A stretch of DNA of 64,000 bases, from the NCBI RefSeq assembly GCF_900112765.1, contig NZ_FOMZ01000013.1, positions 62,001 to 126,000 of the forward strand, written 5' to 3'. The notes below the pieces were generated by a model. That model had not been told where the DNA came from, made no database searches, and worked only from the letters and a program-made list of their open reading frames with translations. This DNA is from Actinopolyspora alba (GTDB lineage Bacteria; Actinomycetota; Actinomycetes; Mycobacteriales; Pseudonocardiaceae). Made by a program: the position numbers and the translations under genes. Numbering within the stretch: position 1 is the first letter of the stretch; each line of letters begins with the position of its first letter. This document shows, piece after piece, positions 26,558 to 39,267 of the stretch.

Positions 26558-28344
26558 GCGGTGACCTGCGGGACGGGAGAAGTGGGTTCGACCCGGACAT
26601 GCGGGGCGTGTTCGGTGGTGGCCTGTTCGCACCGCGCGACGATCGGGCACCGTCCGGGCAGCACCGGCGCACGTATCAGCAGCTACGCCACATTACACAC
26701 AGCCTGGACCTGCCGCGGAGCTCCCGCCAGGACCCGCGGTACCTGTTCGCCGCGCTGGAGTGGGCCGCCGTGGTCAATCCCGCGTTGTTCCTGACCAGCA
26801 CGGTCCACTACGGAGTTTGCGTGGCCGGGATCGACGGGATGGCCCAGCCCGACTCGGACCTGTCCGACCTCCGTGGCGAACTGGATGCCGCCAGAACCGT
26901 CGGCACCATTCTGATCACCGAGGTCGGACACGGCACCAGCCACGTGGCACTGCGCACCCGTGCCGACTACCACCCGGAGACCGGATGTTTCGAGCTGTCC
27001 ACACCCGATGAAACGGCGTGCAAGTTCATGGCCCACGCAGGTTTGGAGGGAGTCCCCAAGGTGGGTATGGTCTACGCCCAGCTGCGTGTGGGCGGCAAGT
27101 ACCACGGGGTGTTCCCCTTCCTGGTGCGACTGCGTGACGAGCACCGCACGGGTGAGGGTGTACGCATCGGACGCGCGGTTCGTTCCGACGCGGTGGACCT
27201 GGACTACACACTGGTGCGGTTCGACGGGGCGACCGTGCCGTACGAGCGGTGGCTCTCCGACGGAGCGCGCATCGACCACGAGGGCGTTGTCCACGACCCG
27301 GCGGATTCCCCGCGGCAGCGCCTGGTGCGTTCGCTTCGGGTGTCACGCAACGCCTCCACCGCCGGTGCGGTGGGACTGGCCGCCGTGGCGCGGGCCACCG
27401 GTGCGTTGACCACTCGCTACGTGCACCATCGCACGACCTCCGGCGCACTCGCACCGGGAGCGACACTGGCCGAGCACGCCCGGGTGCGGCGTACCCTCTT
27501 TCCCGCGCTGGCCGCTGCCATGGCCGCCACCGCGCAGGTCAACCGTGCGCTGCGCATCACCCTCGACGGTGGTGATCCGCAGCAAGCGGCCGGAGCCGAC
27601 TGGTCCCCGTGGGCCTCGGTGCATTCCGAGCTCGCCCTGACCAAAGTGATCGCCACCTGGACCGCGGAGCGGGTGACCGGTGACTGTCGAAAGTTGCTCG
27701 GGGCGCACGGTGTGCTGAACGCGAACCGCATCCACGCCTATGAGGGACTGGCGGCGATCTACCACTCGGCAGGCGGGGACAACACCCTGACCACGATGGA
27801 TCTGGCTCGTTCCCTGACGGGTGATCCCCGAGCGGTGCCCGTGCCCTCCCGTCTCGGCCGGATGGATGAGGTGGACACGCTGGTCGTGCTCGCTCGCGTG
27901 CGGGAGAACCTGCTGCGCACTCGGCTGTGCGCCCGCCTGGGCGCCGACCGCTGCCTGTCGGAAGCGGACCGCTGGGATCGGCACGCCCGGCTGGCCGACG
28001 AACTGGTGGGCGCTCACGCCCACCGGATCGTGCTGGAGCAGTTCCTGGCCTGGGCCGATTCGTTCCTTCCGGGGCAGCGGCGGGACACCCTGCACCGATT
28101 GTGCCTGCTGAACGGGCTCGATCACGCACGGCGGCACGGTGACGAGCTGTACCGCGCCGGCTGGTTGTCACGCGAGCAGCACCAACGGGTGGACGCAGTG
28201 TTCACCGAGCAGTGCGACGTGCTCGCCGAGCACGGAGCCGGGCTGGTGGAGACCCTCGGGCTCACCACTGAGGGCACCGGAGCGCCGTTGGCCGCGGACG
28301 ACCACGTGGCGGCCATGACCAGTATGGCCGGGATTGGAGAGTAA
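26554..28344 (+). CDS. Acyl-CoA oxidase/dehydrogenase-family flavoprotein
   Basis: A 596-residue protein of the acyl-CoA oxidase group. The middle has the beta-barrel segments (GTILITEVGHGTSHVALRTRA, HPETGCFELSTPDE, LDYTLVRFDGATVPYERWL) and the C-terminal helical part has ALTKVIATWTAERVTGDCRKLLGAHGVLNANRI and YHSAGGDNTLTTMDLARSL. In streptomycetes an acyl-CoA oxidase (Aco) makes the butenolide avenolide, so its presence beside an AfsA-like gene points to autoregulator synthesis. It would introduce a double bond into an acyl-CoA with FAD. A short hairpin with TCCCG/CGGGA arms follows the stop at 28373-28388. Confidence 0.85.
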   Translation: MSGDLRDGRSGFDPDMRGVFGGGLFAPRDDRAPSGQHRRTYQQLRHITHSLDLPRSSRQDPRYLFAALEWAAVVNPALFLTSTVHYGVCVAGIDGMAQPDSDLSDLRGELDAARTVGTILITEVGHGTSHVALRTRADYHPETGCFELSTPDETACKFMAHAGLEGVPKVGMVYAQLRVGGKYHGVFPFLVRLRDEHRTGEGVRIGRAVRSDAVDLDYTLVRFDGATVPYERWLSDGARIDHEGVVHDPADSPRQRLVRSLRVSRNASTAGAVGLAAVARATGALTTRYVHHRTTSGALAPGATLAEHARVRRTLFPALAAAMAATAQVNRALRITLDGGDPQQAAGADWSPWASVHSELALTKVIATWTAERVTGDCRKLLGAHGVLNANRIHAYEGLAAIYHSAGGDNTLTTMDLARSLTGDPRAVPVPSRLGRMDEVDTLVVLARVRENLLRTRLCARLGADRCLSEADRWDRHARLADELVGAHAHRIVLEQFLAWADSFLPGQRRDTLHRLCLLNGLDHARRHGDELYRAGWLSREQHQRVDAVFTEQCDVLAEHGAGLVETLGLTTEGTGAPLAADDHVAAMTSMAGIGE

Positions 28345-28372
28345 GACCTCGGGGAGGCCTCTGAGCTCTCCT

Positions 28373-28388
28373 TCCCGTAAGTTCGGGA
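28373..28388 (+). terminator. Weak hairpin after the oxidase gene
   Basis: TCCCG-TAAGTT-CGGGA, a 5-bp stem 29 bases after the stop codon. It may end the autoregulator-like operon, but the stem is short. The remaining 330 bases up to the small membrane protein show nothing recognisable. Confidence 0.3.
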
Positions 28389-28718
28389 GACCTCCGAGCA
28401 GCTCCGGGGCAATCCGTCGTCGACGCTACTGCGCTGCAACACGGCCACACGGTCGGAGTCAGGCGGTGGGTGGATACCGAAACTGATCCGGCGGGCTGGG
28501 TCGGCCGCCCCGTCCGGCGGCAGTGACCGGGTTGGGAGACAGTGGGTGGTTCGGTCTTTGATTCGTGCGACGCGGTGGCACGACCACCTGGCGATGCTCG
28601 CATCGGCTCGCTGGGGCAGGCATGATCGTGATGTGGCCGTGCGTTGTTCCGTTGCTTCGCGCCACTGCGGTCACCGGGTACCGGCCCAACACCGCGACAT
28701 CCGTTTTCGAGGTGGTTG

Positions 28719-28961
28719 ATGCTCTACTGGATCGTGCTCGGTCTGCTTGTAGTGGTGTTTGTCGTGCCTGTCTCGATCGTCGTCGTGGTGCTGTGGCGCA
28801 GGCAGCGCCGGGCTTCTCGACAACCGGAGCCCGTGCCGTCACCGAACACGCGGGCCCAGCGTCGGGTGCGACGCACCAGAGAGCGTGAGGCCGGTGACGA
28901 GGAGGTCACCGATGTGCTGCCCATCGTGGACGGTCGTGATGATCGGTGTGACGCGCGGTAA
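28719..28961 (+). CDS. Small single-pass membrane protein
   Basis: An 80-residue protein starting MLYWIVLGLLVVVFVVPVS: one transmembrane helix (residues 2-26), then a basic stop-transfer WRRQRR and a charged cytoplasmic tail ending EEVTDVLPIVDGRDD. A GAGGTGG ribosome-binding site precedes the ATG. I do not recognise a family; function unknown. Confidence 0.5.
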   Translation: MLYWIVLGLLVVVFVVPVSIVVVVLWRRQRRASRQPEPVPSPNTRAQRRVRRTREREAGDEEVTDVLPIVDGRDDRCDAR

Positions 28962-29074
28962 TCGCCCGAACCGGTGAACACGGCGTACGTGTCGGTCCGC
29001 TGTGTCGCTGGGACGGGCGGGCTCCAATCGGGAAACAGCAGGACCCGTCCGCGCCGGAGGGCGTAATGCCGGGC

Positions 29075-29536
29075 TCATCGGAGGGGAAGCTCGACTTCGT
29101 GCTCGTCTTCGGTGCGGGGGCCGTGGATGCGTCGGTCGGTTTCGGTGATGGCGACGTCGTTGATGCTGGCCTCGCGGCGTCGCATGAGGCCGTGTTCGTC
29201 GAATTCCCACATTTCGTTGCCGTAGCTGCGCCACCACTGTCCTGTCGTGTCGTGGCACTCGTACTGGAAGCGGACGGCGATCCGGTTCTCGTGGAATCCC
29301 CACAGACTCTTGCGGAGCGCGTAGTCGAGTTCGCGTTCCCACTTCCTGGTGAGGAAGGTGATGATCTCTTCGCGGCCCCGCAGGAAGGTGTCCCGGTTGC
29401 GCCATGTCGAGTCCGGTGTGTAGGCCGCCGCCACTCGGTGGGGGTCGCGGGTGTTCCAGGCGTCCTCGGCGGCCTGGACCTTCCGCAGGGCCGTTTCGCG
29501 CGTGAAGGGTGGGTACGGCGGGCGGGCTTCCGGCAT
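29075..29536 (-). CDS. DUF1348 / NTF2-like family protein
   Basis: A 153-residue protein of the DUF1348 group within the NTF2-like (SnoaL) fold. The signatures [35 protein letters not shown] and [12 protein letters not shown]-type strands (here [15 protein letters not shown]) are visible. The fold binds small hydrophobic ligands; the reaction is unknown. It is divergent from a TetR gene and probably its target, since paired operator-like repeats lie between them. A GGAG ribosome-binding site precedes the ATG at 29536. Confidence 0.85.
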   Translation of the reverse strand: MPEARPPYPPFTRETALRKVQAAEDAWNTRDPHRVAAAYTPDSTWRNRDTFLRGREEIITFLTRKWERELDYALRKSLWGFHENRIAVRFQYECHDTTGQWWRSYGNEMWEFDEHGLMRRREASINDVAITETDRRIHGPRTEDEHEVELPLR

Positions 29537-29556
29537 GGCGGATCTCCTCACATGTT

Positions 29557-29609
29557 GAGAACGTGCGTTCTCTCTTGCTGATGCCCTAAAGTAGGAAACG
29601 GTCGTTCTC
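29557..29609. promoter_or_regulatory. Two TetR operator-like inverted repeats
   Basis: Site 1, 29557-29572, is GAGAACG-TG-CGTTCTC, a perfect 7-bp dyad. Site 2, 29594-29609, is a weaker copy, GGAAACG-GT-CGTTCTC. They fill the 91-base gap between the divergent DUF1348 and TetR genes, so the TetR protein probably represses both itself and the neighbour. Confidence 0.7.
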
Positions 29610-29627
29610 GACGTCAAGGAGACATGG

Positions 29628-30194
29628 ATGCCCGCCCCACCCACCGAGGAACGAAATCGCCTGGACCGTGCTGCGCTGCTCGATGTGGCGGAGCGGCTGT
29701 TCTACGAGCGAGGTATCCAGGCGGTCGGGATGGACGAGGTGCGTACGGCCTCGGAGCTGCCGTTGAAGCGGATCTACCGGTTCTTCCCCGGCAAGGAGGA
29801 CCTGGTGGTGGCGGTGCTCCGGCGGCGCGACCAGCGGTGGCGGGAGAGCTTGGCCGCGTTCGTGGAGCGGGTCCCGGATCCGCGCGAGCGGGTCCTCGCG
29901 GTGTTCGACTGGCTCGCCGAGTGGTTCGTCGAGCCCGGTTTCCGGGGGTGTGCCTGGATCAATGCCCACGGCGAGCTCGGTTCCTCGTCGGCGGCTGTGC
30001 TGGCCGAGGTCCGGTCGCACAAGCGGGCGTTTCACGATCAGCTCGCGGAGTGGGTCGGGGCCACCGGTGTGGCGGTGGTCGAACCGGTGTTCCTGTTGTT
30101 CGAGGGGGCCGTCGTCACGGCGGGTATCAGTGGTGATCCCGCCCCGGCGCGTCATGCTCGTGCGGCTGTGGCCGAGCTGCTCGGCACGCCGTGA
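29628..30194 (+). CDS. TetR-family transcriptional regulator
   Basis: A 188-residue TetR-type repressor. The N-terminal helix-turn-helix reads [49 protein letters not shown]. The C-terminal ligand domain contains [13 protein letters not shown], typical of TetR groups controlling small-molecule enzymes. Of two nearby ATGs, the one at 29628 keeps the protein frame, with AAGGAG upstream. It is not recognisably a gamma-butyrolactone receptor, although it lies near the autoregulator-like operon. Confidence 0.88.
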   Translation: MPAPPTEERNRLDRAALLDVAERLFYERGIQAVGMDEVRTASELPLKRIYRFFPGKEDLVVAVLRRRDQRWRESLAAFVERVPDPRERVLAVFDWLAEWFVEPGFRGCAWINAHGELGSSSAAVLAEVRSHKRAFHDQLAEWVGATGVAVVEPVFLLFEGAVVTAGISGDPAPARHARAAVAELLGTP

Positions 30195-30641
30195 TTCCCT
30201 CGTGGGGCCGTCCACGTTCGCTTGCCCGGGCGGATCATTCCTTCGAGTGACCAGGTACGAACACTGCCTCCCGTAGTGATCATCATCACTGAGTCGTGAT
30301 GGCTCGGATCTGTCCGCATCCGTCTCCGCCGCGCCTGACACGTTTTCGAATGTTTTCCCGGTGAGGAGCGGAAAAGGACTTGCTCGTCGTGACGTCGGCG
30401 GTCTGCCGTGTCGAGCCCCCTCTCGTTTCTACGACTATGTGGACACTGCTTGTGTTGCGCCGCTTTGATCAACTAGTTTGCCCGTTCGGGTGACTGTTGA
30501 TCGCCTGATCAGGCGATCGGCCGTGGTCGTCCACCGGCTGGGCAAGAGCGTGCTCGGCACCGCGCTGGGGGATTTCAGTGCGTGGGCACTGACTGATCCG
30601 ACGCGGACAGGAACGTGTGACATGCGTCGAAATGGTGGTGT
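30195..30641. promoter_or_regulatory. Promoter region of the encapsulin operon with palindromes
   Basis: About 450 bases without a gene. It contains AGTGAT-CATC-ATCACT at 30275-30290 and a perfect 20-base palindrome with arms GATCGCCTGA/TCAGGCGATC at 30499-30518, about 125 bases before the first shell gene. The long palindrome is a strong operator candidate for the operon. Confidence 0.6.
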
Positions 30642-34413
<3,772 letters not shown>

Positions 34414-34463
34414 CCGGTTCCGCGGCTGCCCGCTTTTCGATCCGACACGCGAGGGGGAGAGAC

Positions 34464-35876
34464 ATGACCGAGATCGCTACGAGCGCGTCCGACGAACCGG
34501 GATCCGACGGACAGGGACAGCTCAGCCTGGGCACGGCCGCGGCCCGCAACCTGGCCACCACCACGAAAACCCCGCCGCAGATGCGGGCGATCAGTCCTCG
34601 GTGGCTGCTGCGCATGCTGCCGTGGGTGGAAACCAACAGCGGTTCCTACCGGGTCAACCGGCGGCTGACCTACGAGCTCGGGGACGGGCGCCTGACGTTT
34701 TCCAACACCGGCGACAGGGTTCGCGTCCTGCCGCCGGAGCTCCGCGAAATATCCCCCTTGCGTGATCTCGACGACGAGACGGTGCTCGAAGCACTGGCGG
34801 AGCGGTTCACCCAGCACCACTACGCCCCGGGTGAGAGCATCACCACCGCCGGTGGTCCCGCAGACGAGCTGATACTGCTCGCCCACGGCAAGGTCAACAC
34901 CAGTACCCCGGGGCCCTACGGTGGCGAGGTGTCGCGGGACGTGCTCGCCGATGGCGACTACCTCGGCGAGTACGTCCTCACCGGCGGTCGGGACACCTGG
35001 CCCGCCACGGTCACCGCGCTCACACCGTGCATCGTGCTGCGGCTGTCCCGCCGCGACGTGGACGAGCTCACCGAGCGTTCCGAATCGCTGCGTTCCCACC
35101 TCGACCGGGTGCGCGGCCACACCCTGCCCGAGCACAACAAGCACGGCGAAGCGGCCGTGCGCCTGGCGTCCGGCCACGAGGGTGAGACCGAGCTGTCCGG
35201 TACTTTCGTCGACTACGATCTCAGTCCTCGTGAGTACGAACTCGGTGTCGCCCAGACCATCCTGCGCGTGCACACCCGGGTCAACGATCTCTACAGCCAA
35301 CCGATGAACCAGCTCGAGCAGCAGCTCCGGCTCACGGTCGAGGAACTGCGTGAGCAGCAGGAATCGGACCTGGTCAACAACCGCGAGTTCGGGCTGCTGC
35401 ACAACGCCGACCTGCGCCAACGCATCCAGACCGCTGGCGGCCCACCCACGCCGGGTGATTTCGACGAGCTGCTGTCCCGGCGTCGTAAGTCCGAGTTCTT
35501 CCTGGCCCACCCGCGCACCATCGCCGCGTTCGGCCGCGAGTGCAGCCGCCAGGGCGTCTACCCGGACAGCATCGACGTGCACGGCACCCGCGTGACCTCC
35601 TGGCGCGGCGTTCCGCTGCTGCCCTGCGACAAGATCCCCATCAGCGAGAACAACACCAGCTCGGTACTGGTCATGCGAACCGGGCAGAAGCACCAGGGGG
35701 TGGTCGGGCTGCACCAGACCGGTATTCCCGATGAGTACGCACCCAGCCTCAACGTGCGGTTCATGGGCATCAACGACAAGGCCGTCACTTCGTACCTGGT
35801 CAGCGCGTACTACTCCGCCGCCGTGCTCACCCCCGACGCGCTCGGCGTGTTGGAAAACGTCGAGATCGGGCGCTGA
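34464..35876 (+). CDS. Family 2B encapsulin shell protein 2
   Basis: A 470-residue second shell protein, clearly paralogous to the first along its whole length. It has the same arm ([20 protein letters not shown]), [11 protein letters not shown], cNMP-binding-like insert (residues about 90-215) and HK97 core ([47 protein letters not shown]). Its ligand loop reads [14 protein letters not shown], retaining a Gly-Glu pair and an Arg that shell 1 lacks. The start ATG is preceded by GAGGGGGAG. Paired with shell 1 it suggests a mixed-subunit capsid; it is followed 13 bases later by the prenyl synthase gene. Confidence 0.92.
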   Translation: MTEIATSASDEPGSDGQGQLSLGTAAARNLATTTKTPPQMRAISPRWLLRMLPWVETNSGSYRVNRRLTYELGDGRLTFSNTGDRVRVLPPELREISPLRDLDDETVLEALAERFTQHHYAPGESITTAGGPADELILLAHGKVNTSTPGPYGGEVSRDVLADGDYLGEYVLTGGRDTWPATVTALTPCIVLRLSRRDVDELTERSESLRSHLDRVRGHTLPEHNKHGEAAVRLASGHEGETELSGTFVDYDLSPREYELGVAQTILRVHTRVNDLYSQPMNQLEQQLRLTVEELREQQESDLVNNREFGLLHNADLRQRIQTAGGPPTPGDFDELLSRRRKSEFFLAHPRTIAAFGRECSRQGVYPDSIDVHGTRVTSWRGVPLLPCDKIPISENNTSSVLVMRTGQKHQGVVGLHQTGIPDEYAPSLNVRFMGINDKAVTSYLVSAYYSAAVLTPDALGVLENVEIGR

Positions 35877-35889
35877 AAGGAACACTCCC

Positions 35890-36933
35890 ATGGCCACCCC
35901 AGATGTGTTCCCACACGCGGTTCCGGCAGCGGAGGCTTACGAGGCCCTGGCCGTCGCGCGCGGCCGAGTCGATCCCGCGCTGCGGTCCGCGGTGGACACA
36001 CTGCCCGAGGACATGCGTCGTATCGCTCGGTACCAGTTCGGCTGGACCGATGAACACGGCCTTCCCAGCGATGCTTCGGGTGGAAAGGCACTACGCCCCG
36101 CGCTGGCCCTGCTCGCCGCCGAAGCCGTCGGTGGTGGCGCCGAGGCGGCGCTGCCCGCCGCTGTCGCCGTCGAGCTCGTGCACAACTTCTCGCTGCTGCA
36201 CGACGACCTCATCGACACCGACGCCACCCGCCGTCACCGCCCCACGGCCTGGACCGTGTTCGGGTCGGAGGCGGCGATCCTGGCAGGCGATGCCCTGCTC
36301 TCGCTGGCTTCCGGAGTGCTCGCCGACAGTGGGAACCCGGCCGCCCTTGCCGGTGTGCGACTGCTCAACGACACTGTCCAGGAGCTGGTTCAAGGTCAGG
36401 CCACGGATCTGGCCTTCGAACAGCGCGGTGATGTCGACGTCGACGGATGTCAACGCATGGCCGAAGCCAAAACCGCCGCGCTGCTGGCGGCCGCCTGCGA
36501 ACTCGGTGCGCTGTTCGCGGGGGCCGAGCCGCGGCGGGTCGAGCACCTGCGTCGCTTCGGTCACGACCTCGGACTGGCCTTTCAGCACGTCGACGACCTG
36601 CTCGGCATCTGGGGCGATCCCGACACCACCGGAAAATCCGCCTATTCGGATCTGCACGCCCGAAAGAAAACCCTGCCCGTGGTGTTCGCGCTGAACTCCG
36701 ATACCACCGCTGGACAGCGGCTCGCCACGCACTACCACCAGCCGCCGACCTCGGAAGTCGCGTTGACCGACATCGCCGATCTCGTCGACGCGGCGGGTGG
36801 GCGCGCCTGGAGTCACGCCCAGACCGACCGGCTGCTCGCCCGAGCGCTGGACCACCTCGACGCGGCCGCTCCAACCGCCCGAACCCACGAACTGACCGCG
36901 CTCGCGCACCTCGTCACCCGACGCGACCACTAG
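35890..36933 (+). CDS. Polyprenyl diphosphate synthase (geranyl/farnesyl/geranylgeranyl type)
   Basis: A 347-residue trans-prenyl chain-elongating enzyme. The first aspartate-rich motif is LLHDDLIDTD (Asp105, 106, 109), the second HVDDLLGIWGD (Asp235, 236), with GGKALRP at the allylic-binding strand. The pocket residues just before the first motif are NFSL, so the product chain length cannot be fixed by eye; farnesyl diphosphate, the substrate of geosmin synthase, is the simplest fit to the context. It ends the encapsulin operon, 13 bases after shell 2, and prenyl synthases are known companions of Family 2B shells. It may supply precursor locally, or be a second cargo. Confidence 0.9.
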   Translation: MATPDVFPHAVPAAEAYEALAVARGRVDPALRSAVDTLPEDMRRIARYQFGWTDEHGLPSDASGGKALRPALALLAAEAVGGGAEAALPAAVAVELVHNFSLLHDDLIDTDATRRHRPTAWTVFGSEAAILAGDALLSLASGVLADSGNPAALAGVRLLNDTVQELVQGQATDLAFEQRGDVDVDGCQRMAEAKTAALLAAACELGALFAGAEPRRVEHLRRFGHDLGLAFQHVDDLLGIWGDPDTTGKSAYSDLHARKKTLPVVFALNSDTTAGQRLATHYHQPPTSEVALTDIADLVDAAGGRAWSHAQTDRLLARALDHLDAAAPTARTHELTALAHLVTRRDH

Positions 36934-37110
36934 CCGATATTCGGTGATCTTGTGGTGGGTTCGTGAACCGGCCCTATTCCGGGAACCTCGACACGCAGTT
37001 CCACCAGCGGCCCGCCCCGAGGCTTTTATGTTCGGAAGACGATTTGCTTTATATCACGTCCACATACTGCAACACTGTCGAGTACGTCGGCGGATACGAG
37101 CAGAAAACGG

Positions 37111-37392
37111 GTGGTGTGCTCGGTGATCGTCGATCTGTCGGATGTGCGTACCAGCGCTGGATTGCATAGAAAACTCAAGATTTATTTTGGCTTTCCCGAT
37201 ATGTACGGGATGAATTGGGATGCCTTCTGGGATGCTATAACAGGGCTGGTCGAGCTTCCTGACGAGATTACGTTTACGGGTTGGGAGTATCTCGAAAAAG
37301 TATTGCCGAACGATGCTCGAATTATGCGTGATGTATTCGATGAATACATAACGGATCCGTATCATTCTCACAAGGTGATAAGGTTCGAGTGA
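37111..37392 (+). CDS. Barstar-family RNase inhibitor, orphan
   Basis: A 93-residue protein of the barstar family, small inhibitors that plug the active site of barnase-type RNases. The diagnostic helix is present, MYGMNWDAFWDAITGLVELP, with both Asp residues equivalent to the barnase-binding pair (Asp35, Asp39) kept. GTG start. Base composition is visibly poorer in GC than the neighbourhood (many AAA, TTT, ATA codons), a sign of transfer. No barnase-type gene is adjacent; the 177 bases upstream are also AT-richer but I see no confident toxin there. It may act as stand-alone immunity against RNase toxins from other strains. Confidence 0.8.
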   Translation: MVCSVIVDLSDVRTSAGLHRKLKIYFGFPDMYGMNWDAFWDAITGLVELPDEITFTGWEYLEKVLPNDARIMRDVFDEYITDPYHSHKVIRFE

Positions 37393-37677
37393 TGCCACGG
37401 TGAGGGTGCCCCGAAGTCTGATTCCGGTTCGGCCGAGGTCGACAGGATATTTTCCGGGTCGGACGGTCGGGGTTCCCCTTGCGTCACGGAGATGATTCTC
37501 AACCGCATGTGGCCGTCATCGGTAGTTCCGTTTCGTGTCGTTGTCGGTGCGCTGCGGCTCCCGGGCACGCCAGCAAAAACCGAGTGGCTTCGCGACACTC
37601 GCGGTAGCCCCATCCGCATCGATGGAGGTGAACAACGAAAACCACAGCCTCCCCCGACGCAAGTCGGTTGCGAGGGT
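37393..37677. other. Intergenic region between barstar and ureidoglycine aminohydrolase genes
   Basis: Convergent gap of 285 bases. No gene, clear terminator or repeat seen. Confidence 0.4.
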
Positions 37678-38499
37678 TCAGGTGAGCCTGATCTGACGGT
37701 TGACGTCCTTGTAGAGCAGGTAGCGGAACTTGCCGGGGCCACCGGCGTAGCAGGCCTGCGGGCAGAAGGCGCGCAACCACATGAAGTCGCCCGCTTCGAC
37801 CTCGACCCAGTCGTCGTTGAGGCGGTAGACCGCCTTGCCCTCCAGGACGTAGATACCGTGCTCCATCACGTGCGTCTCGGCGAAGGGGATCACGGCGCCG
37901 GGGTCGAACGTGACGATGTTGACGTGCATGTCGTGGGACAGGTCGTCGGGATCGACGAATCGGGTGGTCGTCCACGCGCCGTCGGTCTCGGGCATCGGAG
38001 TGGGGGTGACGTCCTGCTCCTGCACGGTGAAGCCCTCGGGAACCGGGTGTCCAGGTAGTGGCTCGTAAGCCTTGCGGACCCACTGGAAGCTGGCCGTCTC
38101 CTCGGAGTCGTTGGTCACCGACCAGTTCGCGCCCGCGGGCAGGTAGGCGTAGCCGCCGGGGGCGAGAACGTGGGTCTCGCCCTCGAGCACGACGGTGAGT
38201 GCGCCGGAGAGCAGGAAGAGAACCGACTCGACACCGCGCTCCGGTTCCGGTTCGTCGCTGCCGCCGCCGGGGGAGACCTCGACGACGTACTGTGCGAACG
38301 TGGTGGCGAACCCGGCCACGGGCCGGGCCAGGATCCAGCAGCGGGTGCGGTTCCAGCCGGGCAGGTTGCTGGTGACGATGTCACGCAGCACACCGCGGGG
38401 GATGACGGTGTAGGCTTCCTTGACCACGGCCCGATCGGTGAGCAGCGTGTCCTGTGACGGGAGTCCTCCCCGCGGGGCGTGGTACGTCGGTGCGTTCAA
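37678..38499 (-). CDS. allE: (S)-ureidoglycine aminohydrolase
   Basis: A 273-residue bicupin, the usual length for AllE/YlbA, which hydrolyses (S)-ureidoglycine to (S)-ureidoglycolate and ammonia in purine (allantoin) breakdown. Typical segments are GVESVLFLLSGALTV, GGYAYLPAGANWSV, DMHVNIVTFDPGAVIPFAETHVMEHGIYVLEGKAVYRLNDDWV and GDFMWLRAFCPQACYAGG; the Mn-binding residues are in ETHVMEHG with the downstream Gln/Glu. I chose the TTG at 38499 because AGGAG lies six bases upstream; the longer frame from 38586 has no similarity. It is divergent from a purine-type deaminase gene, with a dyad between. Confidence 0.92.
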   Translation of the reverse strand: MNAPTYHAPRGGLPSQDTLLTDRAVVKEAYTVIPRGVLRDIVTSNLPGWNRTRCWILARPVAGFATTFAQYVVEVSPGGGSDEPEPERGVESVLFLLSGALTVVLEGETHVLAPGGYAYLPAGANWSVTNDSEETASFQWVRKAYEPLPGHPVPEGFTVQEQDVTPTPMPETDGAWTTTRFVDPDDLSHDMHVNIVTFDPGAVIPFAETHVMEHGIYVLEGKAVYRLNDDWVEVEAGDFMWLRAFCPQACYAGGPGKFRYLLYKDVNRQIRLT

Positions 38500-38645
38500 G
38501 ATCCGCTCCTGTCCTGGTCGAACTTCGCATGCCCGGTCGGCTCCCCCGGTGCGGAGCGCCGTTGGCATGACGGATGTCCCCGGCACCCGGGGAGAGGTCG
38601 TGCCCGTCGGTGATCGTGACCCACATCGCAGTCATTTCCATTATT

Positions 38646-38661
38646 CGGAATATTGATTCCG
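38646..38661. promoter_or_regulatory. CGGAAT-ATTG-ATTCCG dyad between allE and the deaminase gene
   Basis: A perfect 6-bp dyad with a 4-base spacer in an AT-rich island of the 282-base divergent gap. Its form resembles operators of purine/allantoin catabolic repressors (paired GGAA/TTCC half sites), but the regulator is not in the window. Confidence 0.55.
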
Positions 38662-38781
38662 CATGAAGGATAGTTTAGTCAGTCTCGTCAGTCGGGTCAA
38701 CGCGCGTCCCGTCGGGTGATCCATGGGCGGTAGCGTCGTCGGTCCAGGTGTGCGGGACGTCAGTGCGATCGAGGAGGGATC

Positions 38782-39267
38782 ATGACCGGCGAGGCCGAAT
38801 CGGACCGGCTGCGGCGCTGCGTGGAGCTGGCGGCGGAGGCGTTGTGGGCGGGCGATGAGCCCTTCGGGTCGGTCCTGGTGGCCTCCGACGGGCGCCCTCT
38901 CGCCGAGGACCGCAACCGTGTCGTCACCGGTGGTGACGCGACGCTGCACCCCGAGTTCACCCTGGCGCGGTGGGCGGCGACGAACCTGAGCCCGGCGGAG
39001 CGGTCGGCGGCCACCGTGTTCACGTCCGGGGAGCACTGTCCGATGTGCGCGGCCGCACACGGTTGGGTCGGGCTGGGCCGCATCGTTTACGTGAGTTCGG
39101 CCGCGCAACTGGCCGGTTGGCTCGCCGAGTTCGGAGCCGCCGCCTCTCCGGTTCGCATGTTGCCGATCACCCAGGTCGTGCCCGACCTGGTGGTGGAGGG
39201 GCCGTTCGACGAACTGGCCGACGAGGTGCGGGAGCTGCACCGCCGTGCCGTGAACGGGCATGGCTGA
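38782..39267 (+). CDS. Nucleoside/guanine deaminase-like zinc protein
   Basis: A 161-residue member of the cytidine/deoxycytidylate deaminase superfamily, nearest to guanine/nucleoside deaminases. Zinc ligands are HPE in DATLHPEFTLARWA and the two Cys in SGEHCPMCAAAHGW. The usual HAE is HPE here and the usual PCxxC is HCPMC, so it belongs to a divergent branch. Pairing with allE suggests a step in purine salvage or breakdown, e.g. guanine to xanthine. A GGAGGG ribosome-binding site precedes the ATG. Confidence 0.82.
   Translation: MTGEAESDRLRRCVELAAEALWAGDEPFGSVLVASDGRPLAEDRNRVVTGGDATLHPEFTLARWAATNLSPAERSAATVFTSGEHCPMCAAAHGWVGLGRIVYVSSAAQLAGWLAEFGAAASPVRMLPITQVVPDLVVEGPFDELADEVRELHRRAVNGHG

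Noticed and set aside
29628-30194. The TetR regulator as a gamma-butyrolactone receptor for the nearby autoregulator-like operon.
   Set aside because: Its ligand domain does not look like ArpA-type receptors, and its operators lie in the DUF1348 gap.
36963-37169. A 68-codon frame just upstream of barstar, considered as a toxin remnant.
   Set aside because: It overlaps the barstar start in another frame and shows no RNase motif that I can identify.
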